From Voacanga thouarsii (Eukaryota; Streptophyta; Magnoliopsida; Gentianales; Apocynaceae): 64,000 nucleotides of DNA. Below are positions 1-9,380 of the stretch, in pieces. The position numbers and the translations under genes were made by a program. Under the pieces are notes generated by a model. That model saw nothing but the letters and a program-made list of their open reading frames with translations. It made no database searches and was not told where the DNA came from. The stretch is taken from NCBI GenBank assembly GCA_026120185.1, contig JANUWF010001937.1, forward strand, positions 372,001-436,000, in the 5' to 3' direction. Within the stretch, counting starts at the first letter, position 1. Each line of letters opens with the position of its first letter.

Positions 1-1938
1 TTATTGAAGCCATGGCCATATCTATGCTAGTAGAGTTTAGATCATGTCTTGATAAATTGAGATCTATGCTTGTATGTATGATTTGGATGAATTGATGAGT
101 TGAATGGTTGCATATGTTCATGAGTAACCTTGGAATTATGATCATGATCTAGTTGTCCCTAAGCAAATTTTTTTTTCCATGAATGAATATTTAGTAATAT
201 AACTTTGCTAGTGATTTCAAAAAAACCCTAGGAAGGGTGGATTTGGAATATTATATTTATTTAAAGGAAAATTCAGTCAAATAAATAATAGTTTTAATAG
301 AAAAATAAAAATATATAGATACTTTATAAAATAATGAAATCCACTAAAGCCTTTTATGGAAATAATCATGACTAGTAAAATACTTATTCCTATAAATTTA
401 ATTATCATCTTTTAATCAAAACATATTAAAACTCATTTATTATTTTTCAAGCAAGATTCATTAAAATTCATTTTCAACTAACTTTAGTTATCAATTATTT
501 TCTAACAACTAAATTATTAATAAATCATTAACAAACAGACTCTAAATTTTTCTTAGCAAGTTTTAAACCTTTAACTTATTAGTACCTATTTCCCAAAACA
601 TTAATTATTTTAAATATCAAATTATCCTTAGCCTATAAACCTATTTATTTATTGAGTGGCCTTAAAGCTTGGGACACTAGGATCATGATAGTAGTAAGTT
701 GAGTTGTTTTAAAATTGAGGAAGCGGATTGTGGCTTGAAATTGATTGTGTTTTGTATTTGCCCATGTGGGATAGGTCAGCTGTTGGAGGCCTTTTATTTG
801 TGAGCAAGAGTCAGGTAAGCTCCTGCATAAAACCTAATTGATGTGAAATGTTTTTCTTATGGCAAGCCAAATGTAGAGTGTATAGACACTCATTTATGTA
901 AAGTTAATTGAGGGTTGAACTCTCTCTTATTTCAAACATTTGAATTATTTAAAAATCAAATAGCAGATTTGCTAAACTCAAACTCTTTCTAAAGATGATT
1001 TTTTTTTACAAGGACTTTGGAAACCCTCAAAATGCCATTTTCATGTGGAACAATGTTTTGTTCATTTTATCCCAAGTGGGAAACGTCGTTGAGTACTCAA
1101 TAAGGGTGGAGAACTAGGACTAGTCCTTGAGGGGTTAGGGTAAGTCTCTCAGTAGGTGGCCACCTCTGAGGGGTGAGTCCTTCCCGGATAGGACGTCAGT
1201 CCAGTGGGTCGTGCCGGTCCGAGCTAATAGTGTTCTTTTTAGTCAAGTGACTGTGTTTTGCCGGATTGGACACCCGGTTGTTGTTTGGGTATAGAGAAGG
1301 AGAAGTATCTTGCCCAATAGGCCGATCACCTACTTTTGTCAGTCTGCACAAAGTGTGGCATTCTGACCGGCGGTATGTACAAAGTGTGGCATACTGACCA
1401 TCCGGTTGTGGGGCCCAACGTGTGGTAACCCATAATCCTTTATTATGAGTGGTTGATTTTGTTGATCATGTATGGCTGGAATAGCTAAAACGCCACTCTT
1501 GCTTTTGACTAATGTTTATTGCTTGCCAATATTTCTCTTATAAAGATTTCGTACTTTGTATCCATGAATTGTTTTCACTGAACACCCAAAGCACACACGG
1601 ATTTACTGAGATTTCTGTCTCATCACCTTTTTACCATGATTTCAGGTCGATCCTGCTGTGGGGATGAGTAGCTAGTGTAATCTGCTTGGGAGGAGATTGT
1701 TATCGTTTATTTCTATGTATTGCTTTGGGGAGTTGAGAGTGGATAATTTTATTTATGGTTTTGTTTTGGGAATTCATGGATTTATTCTTGGAGTATTTTG
1801 GGACGTAATAAATATTTTTTAGTTAAAGTATTATTTTATTCCACTATTTTATTTGTGTGACCTAGTTATAAAGACCCCTTGTCCTTTGGACGGGGCGACA
1901 TCCCCGGCCCTGGCGGGCCTAGGTAGTTGGGTGTTACA
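1..1938 (+). repeat. Tek-1 5' LTR, 3' part only
   Basis: This is the last 1.9 kb of the LTR, ending in TGTTACA just before the PBS. It aligns along its length with 9797-11711, with a few substitutions per hundred bases by eye. One clear length difference is a second copy of a short segment (ACAAAGTGTGGCAT..CTGACC) near 1348-1400 that occurs once in the 3' LTR. The GC-rich end (1860-1938) contains an ACCCCTTGTCC..GGACGGGG stem-like stretch that is also present in the 3' LTR and in the solo LTR. Confidence 0.93.
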
Positions 1939-1940
1939 AG

Positions 1941-1951
1941 TGGTATCAGAG
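1941..1951 (+). other. Primer binding site, initiator-Met tRNA
   Basis: TGGTATCAGAG lies two bases after the LTR end and matches the complement of the 3' end of plant initiator methionine tRNA. It fixes the + orientation and the LTR boundary at 1938. Confidence 0.92.
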
Positions 1952-2141
1952 ACTAGGTTATAGGCAAATATTAATGATATATATATTCTATTGATTTAAG
2001 TTTAAATATTTATCTAACCTATCTTGTTGATGCTATAGGATAGTTAGACTGCTTAGGACAGCGAAGAAAGGGCAGCAGTGGCACCCGCGTATCTTTCTAG
2101 TCCTGGAGGACCTTCCAGTTCTCCAACCGGCCCCTCAGCCA

Positions 2142-2240
2142 GTTATCCCTATGGTGGATAACAGTGATAATGAGGTTATCCCTATGGAGAGTGACAGTGA
2201 TGGTGAGATTAACCCTATGGAGAATAACAGTGATGATGAG
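2142..2240 (+). repeat. Three tandem 33-bp coding repeats
   Basis: Three imperfect 33-bp units (2142-2174, 2175-2207, 2208-2240) each encode 11 residues of the pattern [VI]-x-P-M-x-x-x-S-D-x-E. They form the N-terminal third of the acidic ORF. The period is a multiple of three, so the reading frame is kept. Confidence 0.85.
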
Positions 2241-2570
2241 GTCCAGATCATTGAGTCACCCCCAATTCCAGTGATTGACATAAGCTCGGATAGTGAGGAT
2301 GAGGTGATGATAGTGGGGCCTAAACCCCACCCTGCTAATCCCGAGGTGGACTTAGCAGCAGATAGCGATGACCTGGGGGAGATAGACTATGAGTCTTCGC
2401 CTAGGCCTTCTTTCCTTCCTTTCTTCAGCCGAGTTGAGCCCGGGGAGAGTTCTAGGCGCCCTGGGAAGGAGCCAATGGAGGGATTTGCTTGCGGGGTTGG
2501 GGTAGATTTTTCTAAGAACATTGGGGGTTGGTTATATAAAGCTGATGGTGGGGGTTCTAATGAGGATTAG
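2151..2570 (+). CDS. Extra acidic ORF between PBS and gag, with SUMO-interaction-like motif
   Basis: An uninterrupted 139-codon ORF between PBS and gag, in a different frame from gag. The protein is strongly acidic: residues 1-30 are repeats with SDNE, SDGE and SDDE (CK2-type sites). Residues 41-51 read VIDISSDSEDE, a hydrophobic core followed by Ser/Asp/Glu as in phospho-regulated SUMO-interacting motifs. Residues 52-56 (VMIVG) form a second hydrophobic patch. The rest is Pro/Ser/Glu-rich and looks disordered, with a Gly-rich end. I recognise no enzymatic domain. The frame is open for about 40 codons upstream of this ATG but without another ATG. It stays open while gag-pol in the same element has many stops, which is notable. 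The function is inferred, not shown; it could also be a leader ORF with no protein role. Confidence 0.6.
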   Translation: MVDNSDNEVIPMESDSDGEINPMENNSDDEVQIIESPPIPVIDISSDSEDEVMIVGPKPHPANPEVDLAADSDDLGEIDYESSPRPSFLPFFSRVEPGESSRRPGKEPMEGFACGVGVDFSKNIGGWLYKADGGGSNED

Positions 2571-2826
2571 GGGACTAGGAGTTCCTTTGATTTGGATGTT
2601 TATTTGTTTACTATTTTTTTTTTCAAGAATTTTTATTGTTAAGGATCTTCATTCTGTTTTCTATTAAGATTTGAAATCTACGCAAGTCCATTTTTGAAAG
2701 AGAATTTATTCCTTAGCTAAATTTACATCCGCTTTCTATTTACATCTATTTGACAATGCATGCAAGTACAACTAAAATGATTTGACCTTTAAGTGCATAC
2801 ACTTATCATCTGGGGTGTGCTTTAGA

Positions 2827-3621
2827 ATGGCACCCAAGCGTCGTGCAACCTCAGCAGGTGGAAGGGTACCGAAAACCGATCAGGTGGCACCAGAAGTGGA
2901 AGCAGCCCAGATGCAAGCACCTAACCGGGGTGATGGGAACAGTCAGAGTATAGGATCGAGGTCGGAATTTCCAATTGATGTGACTATAGGCCAGGCGTTC
3001 AGTAAGATGGCCGAGATTTTGCAGTCAATGACCGAGCGACGGAACCCTTAGGGTGAGGATGAGGCCTTAGAGAGGTTCTTGAAGTTTCAGCCGCCCGTCT
3101 TCCTAGGCGAAGCAGAACAAGATAAGAAGGCAGAGCAGTGGGTTGAACAGCTAGAGAACATATTCGCGATACTCCAGTACACCGAGGAGCAGATAGTTAA
3201 GTTTGCAGCTTTCCGATTGAGAGGACCAGCTCGGGCATGGTGGCAGCGGGTCCAAGACGACTGGGAGGCGGACGAGCAGGAATGGACGTGGTCCAACTTC
3301 GTTGAAGCCTTCAGGGCTGAATACTTTCCACAGTGGATTGTGGAGAAGCGAGAGGACGAATTTAAAAATTTGAGGCAGGGGAGCATGTCAGTTGCTCAAT
3401 ATGCGGCACGATTCACTCAATTGTCGAAATACTGTCGGAGATTGGTGGATACCGAGCAGAATAGGACAAGGAGGTTCGTTAAGGGGCTGAGACCAGAGCT
3501 GAGGAGAGCATTGGCATCTGCTCCACCGACCACTTATTCGGGAGCTGTGGACGCAACCACTCGAACGGAGAATGGGGACTGTAGCCGGATGGTAATAAAA
3601 CCCTTTCAGTCACCGAGATAG
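2827..3621 (+). pseudogene. Tek-1 gag (capsid-like), one internal stop
   Basis: Gag of a Tekay-type chromovirus. I start at MAPKRRATSAGG (2827) rather than the in-frame ATG 15 codons upstream, because a basic MAPKRR-type start is usual in this group. A TAG at 3049-3051 interrupts the frame, which continues with RFLKFQPPVF and the retrotransposon gag core (FAAFRLRGPARAWWQ near 3200-3245; FRAEYFPQ near 3313; MSVAQYAARFTQL near 3386; RFVKGLRPELRR near 3472). A second TAG ends the open stretch at 3619-3621. Gag would form the particle that packages the element RNA. The two stops imply a pseudogene. Confidence 0.88.
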
Positions 3622-4440
3622 CCGCAAGGACAATTTTCGAGACCGCAACCCCACAAGTGCCCCGCCAATCTTCAATGGCAGAACCAGGGAAAGCAAGCCC
3701 CGAAAGCACTAAGTGGACCTGCCCCGAATCTACTATCATGCAGGTAGTGTGGAAGGAAAGGCCACACCGGGAGAAATTGTTGGTCTAAGGGTGGTGAAAA
3801 GAAATGCTATCATTGTGGCGACCCGAACCACCTGAGGAATGCCTGCCCCAAATTGCACCGCGTCGGGCAAGGATACCCGGCTCAGAACCTGGGGCCCAAC
3901 CGAGCCAACCCCGCAGGAGTATCTGGGAGTGGAGCACCGAAGCCGCAAGTGAAGGCCAAAGTATTCGCTCTCAACAGAGAGGAAGTTGGGACCGATGCAG
4001 CAGTGGTAGAAGGTACGTTCACTATTCAAGGACGTTCCGTTAATACTTTGATTGATCCTGGCTCTACTCATTCCTATATAAACAAGTTGTGTGAATGTCA
4101 TTTGGGTTGGGATGGAATAGAGCTACCTTTTATTTTAGAGGTGAGCACACCTCTGGGGAAAATGGTGCAAGCGGATCAGTATGTAAATGAGTGTAAAGTT
4201 AATGTGGGGAAAGAAATTTTGGAGGGGGATTTGATAGTGTTAAACCTTGAGGATTATGACTTGATTTTGGGGATGGACTGGTTAGCCAAACATGGGGCTA
4301 GGGTAGACTGTAGAAATAAGACAATCCAGTTTATCAGACCGGGTCGTGATGTATTGGAATTTAATGGCAAGAAGGTGAGAGAATGTAAGTACTTGATTGC
4401 GAGGGCTAAAGCCCGGAAGTTATTGAAGCAAGGGTGTTAA
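3622..4440 (+). pseudogene. Tek-1 zinc knuckles and aspartic protease
   Basis: This continues the gag frame. Two CCHC knuckles follow: one around 3738-3775 (CGRKGHTGRNC, with a TAG between its first two cysteines) and CYHCGDPNHLRNAC at about 3811-3852. They are followed by a retropepsin-like protease with NTLIDPGSTHSYI near 4045-4080 and LILGMDWLAKHGA near 4264-4300. The catalytic D-S/T-G triplet reads D-P-G, so activity would be doubtful even without stops. The reading frame ends in TAA at 4438-4440, but the same frame continues beyond it into the pol linker. Confidence 0.88.
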
Positions 4441-5430
4441 GGGTACCTGGCTTACGTGATAAACAAGCCGAAGGATCAGTGCACCCTGGAGGACACTGAA
4501 GTAGTAAGGGATTTCCCCGATGTGTTTTCGACAGAACTTGATTCTCTACCTCCTAGCCGAGAAGTGGAATTCACCATCGACTTAGTTCCGGGAGCGGAAC
4601 CAGTATCGCAGACACCGTACCGGATGGCACCGGCAGAGTTGAAAAAGTTGAAGAAGCAGTTGGAGGTTAGTGAGTCAAGGTTATATTAGACCTAGCACAT
4701 TGCCTTGGGGAGCGCCTGTGCTATTTGTGAAGAAGAAGGACGACACTCTGAGGCTATGCATCGACTACCGAGGGTTGAACAATTTAACGGTCAAGAACAA
4801 GTATCCCTTACCGTTGATTAACAAGCTATTCGACTAGTTGCAAGGATCTAGTTGCTACTCTAAGTTGGATCAGAGGCAAGGGTACTACCAGGTGCGGATA
4901 AGAGAAGATGATATTCCCAAGACAGACTTTAACACCAAATATGGACACTACGAGTTCGTAGTGATGCCGTTTGGGTTGACTAATGCTCCAGCAGTATTCA
5001 TGGACTTGATGCACCGGGTATTCCGACCTTATCTGGACAAGTTTGTGGTAGTCTTCATCGATGACATTTTAATTTACTCCAAGAGTCCAAAGGAGTATGC
5101 GGAGCATCTGAAGCTCTTATTAGAGAAATTGTGGGAGCACAAGCTGTACGCTAAGTTCAGCAAGTGCGAATTCTAGCTAGACAGTGTGGCATTCCTTGGC
5201 CATGTGGTGACCAATGAGGGAATCAAGGTAGATCCGACAAAGGTTAAAGCGGTATTAGACTGGAAGCAGCCGGAGAATATTACCGAGATCCAGAGTTTCT
5301 TGGGATTGGCTAGATATTACCGAAGGTTTATCAAGGATTTTTCGACACTTGCATCGCCGATGACTCGATTGTTGCGGAAGGATGTTCCATTTTTGTGGAA
5401 CGAAAAATGCGAGAAAAGTTTTTAGGAATT
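4441..5430 (+). pseudogene. Tek-1 reverse transcriptase
   Basis: RT fingers and palm of Ty3/gypsy type. The linker (DFPDVFSTELDSLPPSREVEF) is in the gag frame up to about 4690. A frameshift near 4665-4700 moves pol to another frame, kept to the end of the element. Motifs are [11 protein letters not shown] (about 4749), [12 protein letters not shown] (about 4957) and the catalytic [10 protein letters not shown] (about 5053), where FIDD replaces the usual YxDD. Stops interrupt at 4835 (TAG), 5174 (TAG) and 5423 (TAG). Homology to gypsy RT is unmistakable; the reading frame is not functional. Confidence 0.92.
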
Positions 5431-5830
5431 GTAGAAAAGATTAATGACGGCACCGGTATTGAGTCTACCGGAAGAAGACAAACCTTACGAACTGTATACC
5501 GATGCTTTGAAAGAACGACTGGGAGCAGTGCTGATGCAAGACAGGAAGGTAATTGCTTATGCATCTCGAAAGCTAAGACCTCATGAAGTGAACTACCCCA
5601 CTCATGATCTGGAGCTGGCGGCTATAGTGTTCGCCCTCAAGAAATGGCGACACTACTTGTATGGAGCCGAATATGAGGTGTTCACCGACCATAAGAGTTT
5701 GAAGTATATCTTCACTTAAAAGGACCTGAACCTAAGGCAGCGAAGGTGGATGGAATTCCTAGAAGAATACCGTTGTCCGATCAACTACCATCCCGGGAAG
5801 GCCAACGTTGTGGCAGATGCCCTGAACAGA
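5431..5830 (+). pseudogene. Tek-1 RNase H
   Basis: Ty3-type RNase H follows RT in the same frame: [16 protein letters not shown] near 5487, [20 protein letters not shown] near 5551, [13 protein letters not shown] near 5681 and the terminal [10 protein letters not shown] near 5807. A TAA at 5717-5719 interrupts it. The domain would degrade the RNA strand during reverse transcription. Confidence 0.88.
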
Positions 5831-7381
5831 AAAGTTGGAATGGCCAGATTGAAGGTGAAGGAAATGCAAGCGGTCCAGGATGTGTTGGTTAGAAGGGTGG
5901 AAGTACGAGACAGAGGAATTATCATCAGCAATTTGAGGTTGGTGCCAGATCTGAAGAAGGAAATCGTGGAAGCTCAGCAAAGCAACGCCGATTTTCAACT
6001 TTTCAAGGATAAGGAGCTTAAGCGGCTAGGCAGTGAATTCCGTCAAGATGAGGCGGGAGTTTTTCATTTCAGAGATTGATTATGTGTGCTCGGAGAGCAG
6101 CAATTGAAGGACAGAATTTTAGAGGAGGCGCACAAGAGCAAGTATGCCATTCATCCGGGGGAAGTCAAGATGTACCAGGATTTGAAGAGAGCTTATTGGT
6201 GGCCCGGACTGAAGCGAGACGTGGTCAAATATGTTTCGACCTGTCTCACCTACTAGAAAGTTAAAGCGGAATATAAGAAGTCAGCGGGACTATTGCAGCC
6301 ATTGCCAATGCCGGAATGGAAGTGGGAGGAGGTGACTATTGATTTCGTCACCGGACTTCCCATGTCAAGGACTCAAAAGGACGCTATATGGGTGGTGGTG
6401 GATCGACTAACCAAGTCGGCCCATTTCATATCGGTGAATGTGAGGGACTCGATAGAGAAGCTAGCTCAGATTTATGTTTGAGAGATCGTCTAACTTCATG
6501 GAGTACCTTCAAGCATAGTGTCAGATCGAGACCCGAGGTTTACTTCTCATTTTTAGGGAAAGTTTTAGGAAGCAATGGCGTCGAATCTGAAATTTAGTAC
6601 GACGGCGCATCTGTAGACCGATGGGCAGTCAGAAAGGGTGATCCAAATATTAGAGGATATGTTAAGAGCCTGTGTCTTGGATTTCGGAGATAAGTGGATC
6701 GAGTGTGTACCGTATGCCAAGCTGTCATATAATAACAGCTACCAAGCTTCAATTGGGATGGCACCGTATGAAGCTTTGTATGGGCGCAAGTGTCAAGTAC
6801 TATTGTATTAGACCTGGTCAGAACATGGTCATGTGGGCAAAACCGGAGAGGTCTGTGTCCAAGAAATGTTGGACAGAGTGAAACTGATTCGGGAAAGGTT
6901 AAAGGCGGCTCAGAGCCGGCAGAAGAGCTATGCAGACAACCGGCAAAGAGAAATGGAATTTCAAGTCGGGGACCACGTATTTCTGAAGCTAACACCAAAT
7001 AGGGGAATTTTGAAGCATCCGAAGGGCGAAAAGTTGAATCCGAGATATTTAGGGCTATTTCTGATTAAGGAAAGAATTGGACCGGTAGCTTACCGATTGG
7101 ACCTACCGGATGGGTTGACGGGTATCCATGATGTGTTTCATGTGTCACAAATCAAGAAGTATAATGCGGATCTCGGTCATGTATTGAATGATGAACCGTT
7201 AGTGTTGCAGCCAGACCTGAGCTACGTGGAGAAGCCTGTGCAGATATTGGACCGCAGTGTTAAAACTCTCTGGAATAAGCAGATACCAATGGTAAAGATT
7301 CAGCAGGAGCACCATGGCACGCAGGATGCCACATGGGAATCGGAGGATTGGGTTAAGCGAAAGTACCCCGAGTTGATATAG
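5831..7381 (+). pseudogene. Tek-1 integrase with chromodomain-like C-terminus
   Basis: The HHCC zinc domain lies around 6125-6250; its last cysteine position reads tyrosine. The DDE core shows VTIDFVTGLP (first Asp, about 6335), SDRDPRF (second Asp, about 6521) and TDGQSERV (Glu, about 6614), so the catalytic residues remain while stops (TGA 6077, TAG 6254, TGA 6479, TAA 6488 and further TAGs) break the frame. The GPY/F-like region is 7020-7130. The last 55 codons (KPVQILDRSVKTLWNKQIP ... ATWESEDW) match the degenerate chromodomain typical of Tekay/Del. Integrase inserts the cDNA; the tail is thought to guide insertion to heterochromatin. Confidence 0.9.
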
Positions 7382-7415
7382 AGGTACGCTTGAATTTCGG
7401 GACGAAATTCTAATA

Positions 7416-7427
7416 AGAATGAGAGGA
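7416..7427 (+). other. Tek-1 polypurine tract
   Basis: A purine-rich stretch (AAGAATGAGAGGA) sits directly before TGTGAAACCCC, the LTR start. This is the expected position of the plus-strand primer. Confidence 0.75.
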
Positions 7428-7652
7428 TGTGAAACCCCAGTCAAAACCAACCTTAGAGTAACGGGGTTGGGATGCATAACATACTTTACTGCATGATTAA
7501 ATATATTTTTATTTGATTTTATGTGTCTTGGAGGCTTGTTGGATAATAGTGAGTGAGAAGGGCAAAATGGTAATTTTTGCCCGAGGTGAAAATAGGGAGA
7601 TAGCTTGAGGATTGAATAGGAAATAAGTTGCTAGTGAAAATAACAACAAGAG

Positions 7653-7712
7653 ATGTTGTGATTTAGTGGTTAGAGCTTTGGAATTAATTCTTGAGGTCTT
7701 GAGTTCAAATTC
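7653..7712 (+). other. tRNA-like segment with A and B boxes inside the LTR
   Basis: TTTAGTGGTTAGAGC (7662-7676) resembles a Pol III A box and GAGTTCAAATTCC (7700-7712) a B box. The order and spacing are near those of a tRNA gene. The solo LTR holds the same pair, with the B box closer to consensus (GGGTTCAAAGTCC, antisense at 44011-44023). It could be a relic of a tRNA-derived SINE captured by the LTR. No full cloverleaf is evident. Confidence 0.4.
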
Positions 7713-9349
7713 CATCATAGGAGCTTTAGCTTGGTTAAATTTTATTTTTGCTTGGGGAAGTAATAATTTCGGCCTTAGTGGTGTTTGGAGTAGGGTAGAG
7801 ATGTTGTCCTATGGGAGGCATGATAGGAGTCTTCAAATCCTACTCATTTGTTCTACTCGAATTTTCTAAGAGGAATTCATTTTTCCTTGATCTTTGATTT
7901 TTCCTTAGTTCTCAACTCATGAGGTTGAGCAAATTGTTCTAGCCATTTTCTTTCCAGAAATTTCAGTGAAGTGCTGGTGTCTTGTAGGATCAAAATATCT
8001 TAGTAAAAGACTTCTTATGGTCCGAAAATGTGAAAGAGTTGTGGGAGATTTCAAGAGGAAAATTCCTTTAGTGAGCTTGTTGAAAAATTCACTCTAGCTA
8101 GTTCATCTTCCTTCTTGGAATGAACTGAAAATTCTCCAGCTGATTGTGCCATCAAGGTATTGAGTTTCTTAGCTAACATTCCCTCCCAAATGCTGCCAGA
8201 AAAATGGTCTTTTGGATCAGCTTACAACCTGAATTCTTTAGCCAATTTCGGACTGCTCAAAGCTGGAGTAAAACCAGGAAAAATTCCTGTACAAATCGCA
8301 GCTTTGAGAGTCCAAAACCAAGCTGTTTTCTTCCAGAATTTGTTCAGCACCTTAGCCATGTTTTTCCTCCATGAAGAAGGCTGGAAACCAGCCTTGAAAG
8401 CCCCTGGAATTCCCCTTCAAACTCCTTGCAAACGGGCTGGAAAATGGCAGCTGAAAACTGCCCAGGGAAAATTCCAGCTTGCGAAAAAATGTTGTGCAGG
8501 ATTTTGTCCAGCTTTGTCTCCTAATCTTCCTCCTGCCGAAACACCATCATTGTTCTGCATAAACCTTCCTCAAACCTCCAGTAACTGAGCTCCATTATTC
8601 CCCTTAAGCTTCTGTACGAAATTCAGACGTGGCTGCCCGAAAATCTCTCCAACAAATCCCTGCAATTATGCTTGATAGATTACCAAATTTCCAGCCACCA
8701 TTGTTTAGCAACATTCCATAATGTATTCCTCAAATAACCAGACTTCTCCTTCACCATTATGCTCCCTAATTTCAGCCACCATAAGCTTCCTTAAGCCAGC
8801 ATTAATCCCACCGAAATTCTGCTCAAAGCAGTCAGCCATGGCAGACTTCCAAAGCTCTCCAACAATCAAGATATTCTAGGATATTTAGTTTCCAAATTTA
8901 CTTTCTAAAAATATTCTTCAAGGATTTTAACAACTGACCTTTCCTTTTCCCATCCAAATTAGAGAATCATCTTCCTAAACCCTACAGAAATTCGGCCAGC
9001 CCTAGATCTCACAGAATTTCGGCAGCTGCAATCTACAATCTCACAAATTCCTTCAACCTTCAAGAACACACATACTACACCAAGAACACATACTTCTTTC
9101 TTTCTCCTAATACCCCTCCAAACCACTTCAAACCCTCTCTAAAATCTCCAGATTTGACCTACTCACTGCCGTGAGTCCATCAATACCATTTTTAACATCA
9201 AACTCCACAAATCAACTCGTTACTTCGGATCAAAACCAGAAAATTCTGTGATGGTTCAAGAACACCTTCGAGGTAGGTTTATTCTAACAACTGCATCTTC
9301 TCCAATCTTGATCTCTAGTGGGAATATATGTGAATAGACATGCTAATGG

Positions 9350-9380
9350 TCTCTCTCTCTGTCTCTCTGTCTCTCTCTCT
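9350..9380 (+). repeat. CT/TCTG microsatellite in the LTR
   Basis: A run of CTCTCTCT with GTCTCT interruptions. The equivalent place in the solo LTR holds an expanded AAG tract, so this LTR position is replication-slippage prone. Confidence 0.85.

Noticed and set aside
2782..2826. 15-codon N-terminal extension of Tek-1 gag
   Set aside because: MAPKRR at 2827 is the usual type of start for this gag group, and the extension has no conserved feature.
8160..8588. 142-codon ORF in the Tek-1 3' LTR
   Set aside because: It lies in the LTR, has no domain, and the homologous part of the solo LTR has stops and frameshifts.
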